Positions 1-5,401 of a stretch of 5,877 bases of DNA are shown piece after piece (the stretch's first letter is position 1; each line of letters opens with the position of its first letter). This stretch comes from Acidobacteriota bacterium (GTDB taxonomy: Bacteria; Acidobacteriota; Vicinamibacteria; Vicinamibacterales; 2-12-FULL-66-21), in contig JACDCA010000229.1 in the NCBI GenBank assembly GCA_013694635.1, positions 1 through 5,877 of the forward strand, in the 5' to 3' direction. Below the pieces are notes generated by a model. It saw only the letters and a program-made list of their open reading frames with translations. It was not told the DNA's origin and did no database searches. The position numbers and the translations under genes are program-made.

Positions 1-362
1 GCTTCGAGCCGTCGGGGATGACGAAGAACCCGGACGTCCGCTTTGCGAAGTCGATCGTGGACTACATCTTCCGGTGGATGGCGACCAAGTTCCTCTCGGC
101 CGACGCGCAGTTCCGCGCCGGGGTCAACGTCCGCGAGGAGATGGTGACGACGCCGGAGCAGCTGCCGCTGGACGTTATTACGACGGCCGCCGCCGCGGGG
201 GCGTCGCCGACTGCCGCGATCACGTCACCGAAGATCACGTCGTTTGCGGCGATGCAAAACCAGGAGGACGCGCCGCCGTGTTCGACCTGCGGCTCGATCA
301 TGGTGCGCTCGGGGTCCTGCTACAAGTGCGCGAATTGCGGCAACACGAGCGGGTGTGCGTAG
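1..362 (+). CDS. nrdJ: Class II (B12-dependent) ribonucleotide reductase, C-terminal end (partial)
   Basis: The gene enters from the left edge and the reading frame is open from base 3 to the TAG at 360-362, so the visible ATG at 18 is internal and not the start. About 119 residues are present. The segment FEPSGMTKNPDVRFAKS, followed by IVDYIFRWMATKFL, is the conserved end of the catalytic domain of adenosylcobalamin-dependent ribonucleotide reductases. These enzymes reduce ribonucleotides to deoxyribonucleotides in the cytosol with or without oxygen. A low-complexity Ala/Thr/Pro linker follows. The tail then carries two CxxC pairs (CSTC and CANC) plus a further Cys in SCYKC and a last one near the end. 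In this family the tail is the flexible cysteine-rich element that binds zinc or re-reduces the active site. The end looks complete. The family call is recognition from memory of the motif and was not searched. Confidence 0.93.
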   Translation, partial: FEPSGMTKNPDVRFAKSIVDYIFRWMATKFLSADAQFRAGVNVREEMVTTPEQLPLDVITTAAAAGASPTAAITSPKITSFAAMQNQEDAPPCSTCGSIMVRSGSCYKCANCGNTSGCA

Positions 363-376
363 TCAGTCGTAGCGCC

Positions 377-402
377 GCCCTTTAGTAGGGCTAACAAGCC
401 CT
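377..402 (+). terminator. Hairpin cluster after nrdJ (possible weak terminator)
   Basis: Three short arms lie 15 bases after the nrdJ stop: GCCCT (377-381), AGGGCT (387-392) and AGCCCT (397-402). The middle arm can pair with the left one (5 bp, 5-nt loop) or with the right one (6 bp, 4-nt loop), but not with both. No clear run of T follows, so intrinsic termination would be weak. The site may instead be only a transcript-end structure. Confidence 0.35.
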
Positions 403-467
403 CAGATACCGCGTGATCTTTGTCTCCGCATTTGTCACGACTCCGGTCACGTACATACGCGTCGATC

Positions 468-1637
468 ATGCCGATTACACCTCCTTTGCTTTTCGATGAC
501 GAGCCTGCAGCCACACCGATCGGCGGCTCGCTCGTCCAGCGCTCGCAAACGTCCCTGCCTCGGAGCAAGAAGGAGCGGGCTGTCAGCCGGCTGCTGGCGC
601 AGGTGGCGTCGCTTCGAGGCCGGTTCGAGCGAGAGAAGCAGCGTCTCGATGACGCGCTGATGTTTCATGCCGCGCACGTCAGCCCCAGGCAGGAGCGCCT
701 CACGGGATTGCGCACCGAGATCGTACGGGTGCTCGGGCGCTTTTTCGACGATCACCGCCTCGGGAAAGCTGACAGGCAGGTGCTGCGCGCCATTCTGATC
801 GAACAGCTCGACGATGTCCTCGCGAATACGGCTGCTCCAGATCTCGACATCAAAGAGATGTTCGGGCGGCTGCACGGCGTCGGCTTCGACGATATCGTCC
901 AGGGTGAGTTGGACGATGCCCGGTCCCACATGGCGGAGTTGTTCGACGCCATCGGGCTCGACATGGAGGTCCCCGAGCTGCGCCCGGACATGAGTGAAGA
1001 GGAGGTCGCAGCCACCGTCGCGCAGATGGCGGATCGTATGCGCCAACTCGAGGACGCCGGGGTCGAGAGTGCGCCGGTCCAACGCAAGACGAAGCGCGAA
1101 ATACGCGAGGCGGCGCACGCGCAACGCTTCGCGCAGATGCGCAAGATCGGCATTGGCGCGATCTACAAGCGTCTCGTCAAAGCGCTCCATCCCGACCTCG
1201 AACGGGATCCGTCGATTCGGGACCGGAAGTGTGCGGCGATGCAGGAGGTCACCACCGCCTACGCGAGCAGCGACCTGCACGCGCTGCTGCGTCTCGAGCT
1301 CGAATGGATTGACGGCGAGGGGATTGACGCCACGCGCCGCACCGACGAAACATTGGACGCGTATGCGCAGCTCCTGCGCCAGCAGGTCGCCCAACTGCGC
1401 GCCGAATGCATGGAGCTCCCGCTCCACCCGCGGTATCAGGCGCTCGTGGCGAGCGACACCCCCTTCGGCGTGTGCCTGATCGATGGCCCTACCGAAGGCC
1501 ACCGGCTCGATGGCGTGATCGAGGGACTCAACGCGGGGCTCGAGCGGCTGTCAGACGAGCGCCACGGGTGGCGCGAGCTGCGAGAATTGATCCGGATGCA
1601 CAGGCGGGAGAGTGGCCAGAGGGCTCAGCGTCGCTGA
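468..1637 (+). CDS. J-like (HPD-containing) protein with N-terminal coiled coil
   Basis: The protein has 389 residues if it starts at the ATG at 468. A TTG at 420 would add 16 residues, but those are Arg/Ser-rich and have no ribosome binding site. The 468 start also lacks a clear Shine-Dalgarno, so the start is uncertain. Residues 33-63 form a basic coiled coil. Residues 90-210 are acidic and helical. Residues 215-235 are very basic. Residues about 232-275 read like helices II and III of a J domain: IYKRLVKALHPD, a short loop, then RKCAAMQEVTTAYASSD. The HPD tripeptide is at 241-243. In DnaJ proteins this loop stimulates the Hsp70 (DnaK) ATPase. There is no helix I consensus, Gly/Phe region or zinc finger, so this is a divergent J-like protein and not DnaJ itself. 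No signal peptide or membrane segment is seen, so it is probably cytosolic. A role as a DnaK partner is inference. The gene appears single. Confidence 0.8.
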   Translation: MPITPPLLFDDEPAATPIGGSLVQRSQTSLPRSKKERAVSRLLAQVASLRGRFEREKQRLDDALMFHAAHVSPRQERLTGLRTEIVRVLGRFFDDHRLGKADRQVLRAILIEQLDDVLANTAAPDLDIKEMFGRLHGVGFDDIVQGELDDARSHMAELFDAIGLDMEVPELRPDMSEEEVAATVAQMADRMRQLEDAGVESAPVQRKTKREIREAAHAQRFAQMRKIGIGAIYKRLVKALHPDLERDPSIRDRKCAAMQEVTTAYASSDLHALLRLELEWIDGEGIDATRRTDETLDAYAQLLRQQVAQLRAECMELPLHPRYQALVASDTPFGVCLIDGPTEGHRLDGVIEGLNAGLERLSDERHGWRELRELIRMHRRESGQRAQRR

Positions 1638-1714
1638 ACGCTGCCGCATCCCCCGCACCCATACCGATTCTGTTGACGAGGCGGCGGATCGCCGACGGTA
1701 TCACGGCCGGAGCC

Positions 1715-1945
1715 ATGAACCCACACATCTCCATCGACCGTGACGCGGTGTCGGCATTCTGCCGGCGGCACCATATCACGCGCCTCGCACTGTTCGGGTC
1801 TGTTCTTCGCGACGATTTTGGGCCGGACAGCGACGTTGACGTGCTGGTGGAGTTCCACGCCGGCCACGTGCCAGGCCTGCGCTTCGTGAGCATTGCGAGC
1901 CGGGGATTACTCGCGAAGTGCGTTTCAGCACACCGAGCCCTCTAG
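1715..1945 (+). pseudogene. Truncated minimal nucleotidyltransferase (MntA-type antitoxin family)
   Basis: The ATG at 1715 gives 76 residues. Residues 21-47 carry the nucleotidyltransferase signature: ALFGS followed by ten residues and DVD, that is GSx10DxD with G28, S29, D40 and D42. MNT proteins of HepT/MntA toxin-antitoxin pairs use these two Asp plus a third carboxylate in a downstream strand (commonly KVDL) to bind metal and NTP; characterised MntA adenylylates the HepT toxin. Here the expected text stops after HVPGLRF (residues 51-57). The remaining residues, ending in CVSAHRAL, do not resemble the family, and the third Asp strand is missing. Family members are about 95-110 residues, so a quarter is lost. 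No HepT-like RNase gene follows. Instead the 3' end overlaps the tail of an unrelated minus-strand fragment, which suggests a deletion junction near 1885-1940. It is probably inactive, though a shortened expressed protein cannot be excluded. The ribosome binding site is poor. Confidence 0.7.
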
Positions 1946-2107
1946 CCAGTTGAGGATGACGTTGAGCTGTCGCGGCGCCGCCCCGGCATCACGCTGAATC
2001 ATCAGAATCCGCTTGCCGTCGGGCGACACACTGAAACTCTGAAAGCGATCGTTGATCAGAAAGTTCGAGCGGCAGTGGGCGTAGCTTATACGAGGACTAG
2101 CTTCCAG
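1925..2107 (-). pseudogene. C-terminal remnant of a TolB/PD40-type propeller protein (fragment 1)
   Basis: On the minus strand an open stretch runs from an in-frame stop at 2108-2110 down to a TGA at 1925-1927. The part from about 2065 downward reads FLINDRFQSFSVSPDGKRIL, then MIQ, a linker, and PRQLNVILNWLE. The SPDGKRIL unit is a classic PD40/WD40-like beta-propeller blade. The ending RQLNVxLNW is typical of the last strand of TolB-like propellers attached to Ser/Thr kinases or winged-helix proteins in Acidobacteriota. Such proteins usually continue with a short helix (W-F-E-E-L-K type). Here the text changes after WLE to GSVC and stops, exactly where the truncated nucleotidyltransferase ends on the other strand. 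No start codon or upstream blades are present. The heptamer array lies immediately upstream on this strand. The call is from motif recognition; the parent protein cannot be named. Confidence 0.6.
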
Positions 2108-2194
2108 TTACCAGCTTCCAGCTTCCAGCTTTCAGCTTTCAGCTCTCAGCCGTCAGCTGTCAGCCCTCAAGTGGGAGCTGGAAGCTGGAAGCTT
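2099..2194. repeat. AGCTTCC-type heptamer array with inverted copy
   Basis: Ten consecutive 7-bp units occupy 2099-2168: AGCTTCC, AGTTACC, AGCTTCC twice, AGCTTTC twice, AGCTCTC, AGCCGTC, AGCTGTC, AGCCCTC. The left units are nearly identical and the right ones drift. After a short spacer, 2176-2193 (AGCTGGAAGCTGGAAGCT) is the perfect 18-bp reverse complement of 2113-2130. The transcript could therefore form a long hairpin with a loop of about 45 nt. A 62-codon open frame crosses the array (2075-2263) but its repetitive Ser/Gln/Phe content is a by-product of the heptamer, so it is not called a gene. I recall similar heptamer tracts between genes in Acidobacteriota; that is memory and was not searched. 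Confidence 0.9.
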
Positions 2195-2203
2195 TTCGAG
2201 CCG

Positions 2204-2218
2204 GACGATGTTATCGTC
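2204..2218. promoter_or_regulatory. Short palindrome GACGAT-gtt-ATCGTC (possible operator)
   Basis: A perfect 6-bp inverted repeat with a 3-bp spacer lies 77 bp before the coiled-coil gene and just after the heptamer array. Its size and symmetry fit a dimeric repressor site, but no promoter elements are recognisable around it. It could be chance. Confidence 0.2.
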
Positions 2219-2256
2219 GTCGGCACGGTTCTCGCGACTCATTTGGGGCGGTCGCC

Positions 2257-2269
2257 GCGCTGACGCGGT
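2257..2269. repeat. 13-bp direct repeat GCGCTGACGCGGT, left copy
   Basis: The same 13 bases recur at 2596-2608, one copy before the coiled-coil gene and one over its inferred original stop codon. Each copy is preceded by GCGGTC, 3 bp away on the left and 9 bp away on the right. This could be a target-site duplication, the tail of a lost tandem gene copy, or coincidence in GC-rich DNA. Confidence 0.5.
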
Positions 2270-2294
2270 CTGAATCTCCAGGAGTGACGCGCTG

Positions 2295-2711
2295 ATGCCG
2301 GCAAGAACGCTTGAATCGAGAGTAGATAGCCTGGAGCGCCGCGTGGACACGCTCGAACAGCTTCCCGCCAGGATGACCGCGCTGGAGTCGCAGATTGTGC
2401 AACTCCGCGCGGAAATGCGCGATGAGTTTTCTGCCATTCGGCACGAGATGAGGTCGGGCGATCAGGAAACCCGCCGGGTTCTGCGCGAGGAGCTGCGCGC
2501 CGGCGATGAGGAAACGCGGACGCTGATGCGAGTGCTGCACGAGGATGTGATAAACCGTATCGCGCTGATTGGCGACGCGCGCGGTCCAAGAAGAAGCGCT
2601 GACGCGGTTGGCGTGTCACCCGTAGCGGAGCGCGGTCATCATCGCCACTTTCGTTCGTTGAGGCGTCGGGTTCCGACTGCAGAGTTAGGAACCGCTCGCC
2701 GTCGGCGGTGA
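2295..2711 (+). CDS. Short heptad-repeat coiled-coil protein, frameshifted C-terminus
   Basis: The ATG at 2295 follows AGGAG (2280-2284) at a 10-nt spacing. The first 97 residues form one continuous coiled coil. Hydrophobic residues recur every seven positions (L6, L13, L20, M27, I34, M41, I48), starting with LESRVDS/LERRVDT. Residues 51-65 and 66-80 are a tandem 15-residue repeat (EMRSGDQETRRVLRE and ELRAGDEETRTLMRV). The segment MRVLHEDVINRIALIG follows. After G97 the frame becomes Arg-rich and unlike the rest, to a TGA at 2709-2711. One extra base near 2584 would instead give DARGSKKKR and a stop at 2600-2602, a natural basic end and a protein of 102 residues. The last 41 residues are therefore probably antisense of the neighbouring decayed gene. 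No signal peptide or catalytic motif is seen. The function is unknown; a cytosolic scaffold-like coil is inferred from the heptads only. Confidence 0.7.
   Translation: MPARTLESRVDSLERRVDTLEQLPARMTALESQIVQLRAEMRDEFSAIRHEMRSGDQETRRVLREELRAGDEETRTLMRVLHEDVINRIALIGDARGPRRSADAVGVSPVAERGHHRHFRSLRRRVPTAELGTARRRR
2596..2608. repeat. 13-bp direct repeat GCGCTGACGCGGT, right copy
   Basis: This copy matches 2257-2269 exactly and contains the TGA (2600-2602) that would end the coiled-coil protein if its one-base frameshift is corrected. It also marks the border with the decayed minus-strand propeller gene. Confidence 0.5.
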
Positions 2712-3040
2712 CGTCAAAGCCAGGGAACGCCCCGCCGGTTTCCAGTGGCCGCAGCGCAAACATCTTTTGCCACGTCGGCGTTGAAGCGTAGTGGATCCGC
2801 CGACCGTCGGCGCTCCACGTGTAGTTGTGAGCCTGAAGGCGAGCGGCACGCGTGCGTCACCCGCCGGAAATGGCTGGACGTAGGCGTAGGTTGCGAGCGA
2901 CTTCGGGTCACGCTGGATGAAGAGCAGATGCCGGCGGCGCCTTTGCGTATGACGGCGCGATTGTATTTACGAATGGCACCCGCCACCATGACGCGCCACA
3001 GGCTGCCCCCGAACGGGTTCTGCGCTCCGTCGGTGCCCGG
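2617..3040 (-). pseudogene. Decayed TolB/PD40-type propeller gene (fragment 2)
   Basis: Pieces of one propeller protein lie in collinear order on the minus strand but in different frames. At 2930-2838 it reads LLFIQRDPKSLATYAYVQPF, then PAGDARVPLA. At 2829-2617, in another frame, it reads HNYTWSADGRRIHYA, WQKMFALRPLETGG and FDVTADGERFL, ending RAPLRV. WSADGRRI and VTADGERFL are PD40 blades. The texts FIQRDP...YVQPFP and MFALxxLETGG are typical of the last two blades of Acidobacteriota TolB-like proteins. Farther upstream (about 3040-2970), GGSLWRVMVAGA could be an earlier blade, with less certainty. At least one frameshift or small deletion separates the two main pieces (around 2830-2837). 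The expected LNW-type ending after APLRV is scrambled. No intact N-terminus, kinase domain or start is present. It is homologous in type to fragment 1 but is a different copy, because both contain the terminal blade. Confidence 0.65.
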
Positions 3041-3129
3041 CAGGAGATGAGGGACGACTTCCCGACCGATTGCACGTCTTCGAGATCTCTTCCGCCTGTG
3101 GCAATGAGGAGCAATAAGGCTCACATCTC

Positions 3130-3135
3130 AGGAGG
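3130..3135 (+). promoter_or_regulatory. Strong Shine-Dalgarno AGGAGG
   Basis: A perfect AGGAGG sits six bases before the ATG at 3142 and fixes the start of the small exported protein. It is one of only two full-strength ribosome binding sites in the window; the other precedes the cupin gene. Confidence 0.8.
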
Positions 3136-3141
3136 ACGTCG

Positions 3142-3354
3142 ATGAAAGTTCTGGTTAGAGCGTTGGCAGCCGTCACCGCGCTGGTCGTAGGGATCGCGAT
3201 GCCGGGGGTCGCGATCGCCCACAACGCGGGGCACATTTTTCGTCCAGACGGCAGTTGTCTGGAGCTCGGTTCCTTCAAGCACGCTCCGCTCGTCGGAGCG
3301 GACCGCACGCGCCTCGACCTGGTACCCCAGACCCCGAGGGACGAGTTTGCGTGA
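3142..3354 (+). CDS. Small exported protein, probably shortened by a one-base frameshift
   Basis: The frame encodes 70 residues with an optimal ribosome binding site. Residues 1-26 are a signal peptide: MKVLVR, a hydrophobic core of Ala/Val/Leu, and an AIA cleavage motif, giving a mature protein that begins HNAGH. The mature part is short and has HNAGHIFRPDGSCLELGS with a single Cys at 39, then DRTRLDLVPQTPRDEF and a stop. One added base near 3349 would continue the protein as VSFVGYWDNTPIYPGPCP. This reads like a natural end and supplies a second Cys that could pair with Cys39. I therefore suspect the true gene runs to about 3410 or beyond and that the stop at 3352-3354 is a frameshift product. 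I do not recognise a named family. An exported envelope or periplasmic role is inferred from the signal peptide alone. It appears monocistronic. Confidence 0.68.
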   Translation: MKVLVRALAAVTALVVGIAMPGVAIAHNAGHIFRPDGSCLELGSFKHAPLVGADRTRLDLVPQTPRDEFA

Positions 3355-3420
3355 GTTTCGTAGGGTATTGGGATAACACGCCTATCTACCCGGGGCCGTG
3401 TCCGGCAGGTTCGACCATGC
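3355..3420 (+). pseudogene. Out-of-frame continuation of the small exported protein
   Basis: In the +3 frame, directly after the stop at 3352-3354, the text VSFVGYWDNTPIYPGPCPAG continues the mature protein plausibly and includes a Cys. Beyond about 3420 this frame turns into low-complexity Ser/Ala and no natural stop is evident, so the original end is unclear. The stretch from 3420 to 3543 holds no gene I can support in any frame. Confidence 0.45.
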
Positions 3421-3543
3421 CGTCCGCAAAGGGGATCTCAGGAAGCTCGCCATCGAGCCTGGCGGCGGCCGCCAAAGCATCGACGAGCGTCGCACGGAGC
3501 GCGGCGCCCGCTGCTCGGGCATCGAGTTCGGCAGAGGGCGGAC

Positions 3544-3624
3544 GTGACCGACGGCCTGCGGCGAGAGTTCAAAGCGCCTTTGCTCGCGGAAGCGCGCGCC
3601 AAAGAGGCGATCTTCAACAAGCGG
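3544..3624 (+). pseudogene. Duplicated 81-bp coding fragment, copy 1
   Basis: These 27 codons read VTDGLRREFKAPLLAEARAK, then EAIFNKR. They match 5417-5497 at 77 of 81 bases. Three of the four differences are silent third-position changes (Thr, Gly and Ile codons) and one changes Leu to Ser. This supports coding in this frame on the plus strand. The frame runs on without a stop here, whereas copy 2 ends in TAG immediately after the Arg codon. Beyond it, CGGCAAAAGG and TCGATG (3622-3638) look like a shortened version of the spacer, ribosome binding site and ATG that follow copy 2. I do not recognise the parent protein; the fragment looks like a C-terminal end. There is no start signal in front. 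Confidence 0.6.
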
Positions 3625-3675
3625 CAAAAGGGTCGATGTTGGCGGAATCTCGGTCCTGGTGACCCGCGCAAAGGG

Positions 3676-5178
3676 TCAGCTCGGAGACGTGATCGTGCGC
3701 AAGCCGTCAGCGTCCACCGCTCCCCGTTCGTTGCGGACGACGTGCAGTACCGCCCATACGTTAATGGCCATGCAGGCGAACACGAGCACGCCGGTGATCC
3801 AGAGCCACACCGGCCCGCCCGACCGCCCCGGTGACGGGACGGTCGCGACCGCACTCGCCAGCGCGCCCAGCGCAGCGAGCCAGGCGATGCTTCGTGGAAC
3901 GGTTGATGCTCCGGCCGCCAGCAGCGCCATCAGCCAGAGCGTCGCGAGAACGCCGTAGCCGGCCCCGACGAACGGGCTCCTGAAGGAGGCGAGGCTGAGG
4001 AGCGCAAGCGAGAGTTGCACGACGAAGACCCGCTCCTTGCTGAGCGCCAAGTCGAACCGCCGTTTCCATCCCGCCCACACGGCCATCCCAACGACCAGAA
4101 GTCCGTAGACCTGCGCCACAGCAAGCCCTCGCGGCTGCGTGAGCCAGTCGACGCCGAGATGACGCAATCGCACCGTCTGTCCGTACGCCGACCAGTTGAC
4201 GCGCGAATGCTGCGGCGTCTCGGTTTGGGGAAATGCAGCGCCGCTCGAAATCTCGGGCAGCGCGGTGGAGAAGAAATCACGCATCGGCCGGACGTCCTGC
4301 ACGAGGATGGTCAGGCCGACCAACGCCGCGCCGCAGCCAGCGACCGACGCGGCGCGCCGCCACTGACGCGCAGCGAGGAGCGGGACGACCAGCACACCCG
4401 GGAAAATCTTTGCCAGTGACACATAGGCGAGCGCGGCACCACCCGTCCGGTGGCGCCCAGCCATCAGCAGCACGAATCCCAGGGCGGCTAGCGAGACGGC
4501 GGTGACCTGAAAATTCCCCTGCTGGAAGGTATGCGCCGCCTGGGGAAATGCCAGCAGGAGTACGCCGCCAGCGAGGGCGACAACGCCAGGGAAGCCGCCG
4601 ATCCACCCGGCAATCGACACGACGACCCCTGCGAGCGTTACGGCCTGGAACGCGAACCAGATGCGGCGGAAATCCCAGAAATCGGGGGCGACGATCCGCA
4701 CGGCCTGCGGCACCAGGAGAAACGGCGGCGGGTAGTGGAACGCGTCGACGCGGAGCGGCCCGAGTTCGCGCGGGACGTTGCCCGGCCGGTACAACGTCCG
4801 CTCGTAGATGTTGTGATGCCCGTCGGCGACGAACCGCGCCGACTCCGCATACGCCGACACGCAGCTGTGCAGGCGCCGGAAGTCGTCGGAGGGCGCGACC
4901 GAGAACTGCGCGCGAGTCACGTCCGCCATGAAGATGCTCAGCGCGCCGAACCGGAGGATGGCCGCAGCCGCGGCGAGCACCAGGACTGCGGTGAGCGCCG
5001 GCGGGACCACCGCCTCGAAACGCACCGCCAGCACGCGCGACGCGGTCGTCGCGATCAGCGCCGCGACGCCGGCCCCTGCGCCCACCGCCGTGAGGACGGA
5101 AAAGCCCAGGCCGCCAGCGCCGACGGCCAGCACCGGTGTGAGCCACAAAAAGAGCGCGCCGAGGATCAACCGCCGCAT
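3676..5178 (-). CDS. GT87-type polytopic membrane glycosyltransferase (DUF2029-like)
   Basis: The protein has 500 residues. The start at 5178 is supported by AGGAG five to six bases upstream on the minus strand. It has roughly ten to twelve hydrophobic segments from residue 5 to 482, separated by short Arg-rich loops, which is the layout of GT-C glycosyltransferases. A large non-membrane loop (about 85-147) follows the first membrane segments and includes a DDF triplet at 98-100. In this fold an acidic residue in the first loop is catalytic. HYPPPF at 148-153 and QQGNFQ at 219-224 (before a hydrophobic helix), with AKIFPG at 256-261, are recurring landmarks of GT87/DUF2029 proteins. These use polyprenyl-phosphate sugars (mannose in characterised actinobacterial members) on the outer face of the inner membrane. 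Donor and acceptor cannot be read from the sequence. The length fits the family. No cell-envelope gene neighbours it, so it probably acts alone. Confidence 0.82.
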   Translation of the reverse strand: MRRLILGALFLWLTPVLAVGAGGLGFSVLTAVGAGAGVAALIATTASRVLAVRFEAVVPPALTAVLVLAAAAAILRFGALSIFMADVTRAQFSVAPSDDFRRLHSCVSAYAESARFVADGHHNIYERTLYRPGNVPRELGPLRVDAFHYPPPFLLVPQAVRIVAPDFWDFRRIWFAFQAVTLAGVVVSIAGWIGGFPGVVALAGGVLLLAFPQAAHTFQQGNFQVTAVSLAALGFVLLMAGRHRTGGAALAYVSLAKIFPGVLVVPLLAARQWRRAASVAGCGAALVGLTILVQDVRPMRDFFSTALPEISSGAAFPQTETPQHSRVNWSAYGQTVRLRHLGVDWLTQPRGLAVAQVYGLLVVGMAVWAGWKRRFDLALSKERVFVVQLSLALLSLASFRSPFVGAGYGVLATLWLMALLAAGASTVPRSIAWLAALGALASAVATVPSPGRSGGPVWLWITGVLVFACMAINVWAVLHVVRNERGAVDADGLRTITSPS

Positions 5179-5228
5179 CCGGTCTCCTGATTCTGATGGT
5201 GACAGATTCTATAAGAGCGCGGTGCCCG

Positions 5229-5312
5229 CATCTGGACGCCGGCATCCCCCTGAAAAGCCTCGAGCGTGAACCGCGCTACATCGCGCTCCTGAAGATGCGC
5301 TTGCCGGTTTGA
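5229..5312 (+). pseudogene. C-terminal scrap of a TPR-type protein
   Basis: A plus-strand frame ending in TGA at 5310-5312 reads LDAGIPLKSLEREPRYIALL, then KMRLPV. The pattern (D/E)PRYxALLxxMxLP followed by a stop is the usual last helix and tail of Acidobacteriota TPR proteins, often fused to winged-helix or kinase domains. Only about 27 residues are recognisable; upstream the frame runs into the GT87 ribosome binding site region. One residue seems missing between ALLK and MRLP. It is too short for certainty. Confidence 0.4.
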
Positions 5313-5342
5313 TACGGGTCTGCTCACGGGACCGGAGCGACA

Positions 5343-5348
5343 TACAAT
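5343..5348 (+). promoter_or_regulatory. Candidate -10 box TACAAT
   Basis: TACAAT lies seven bases before an ATG at 5355 that opens only 21 codons (MIIPRITGSHGPDR and so on, to TGA at 5418-5420). No good -35 element is present at 16-18 bp. The box could drive the copy 2 remnant and the cupin gene together. The 21-codon frame may be the head of the same lost gene whose tail is copy 2. Confidence 0.25.
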
Positions 5349-5401
5349 CGCGGGATGATCATCCCCCGAATCACCGGATCGCACGGCCCCGACCGGTGTA
5401 G

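Noticed and set aside
447..1502. Long minus-strand open frame of 351 codons
   Set aside because: It lies opposite the J-like gene, whose plus-strand frame has recognisable helix and HPD text. The antisense product is His/Arg/Leu-rich with no family features, as expected for a GC-rich shadow.
1625..1637. Palindrome TCAGCG-T-CGCTGA over the stop of the J-like gene as a terminator
   Set aside because: The loop would be a single base and no T-run follows; it is probably chance from codon content.
1715..2110. A functional HepT/MntA toxin-antitoxin module
   Set aside because: The nucleotidyltransferase is truncated and no HepT-like gene with an RX4-6H motif is seen on either strand nearby.
2075..2263. 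62-codon plus-strand open frame through the heptamer array
   Set aside because: Most of its text is translated repeat and it has no ribosome binding site. Treated as a repeat by-product.
3409..3540. Minus-strand text LPEIPFADGMVEPAG that looks protein-like
   Set aside because: The frame is short, is interrupted by a stop just upstream, and matches no family I know. Third-position GC appears lower than in the clear genes.
3661..3677. GACCC/GGGTC stem at the GT87 stop as a terminator
   Set aside because: Only five base pairs with a seven-base loop and no T-run on the transcribed strand.
4277..5245. 322-codon minus-strand open frame overlapping the GT87 gene
   Set aside because: It is Arg/Pro-rich in a different frame, with no membrane segments, and overlaps the well-supported glycosyltransferase.
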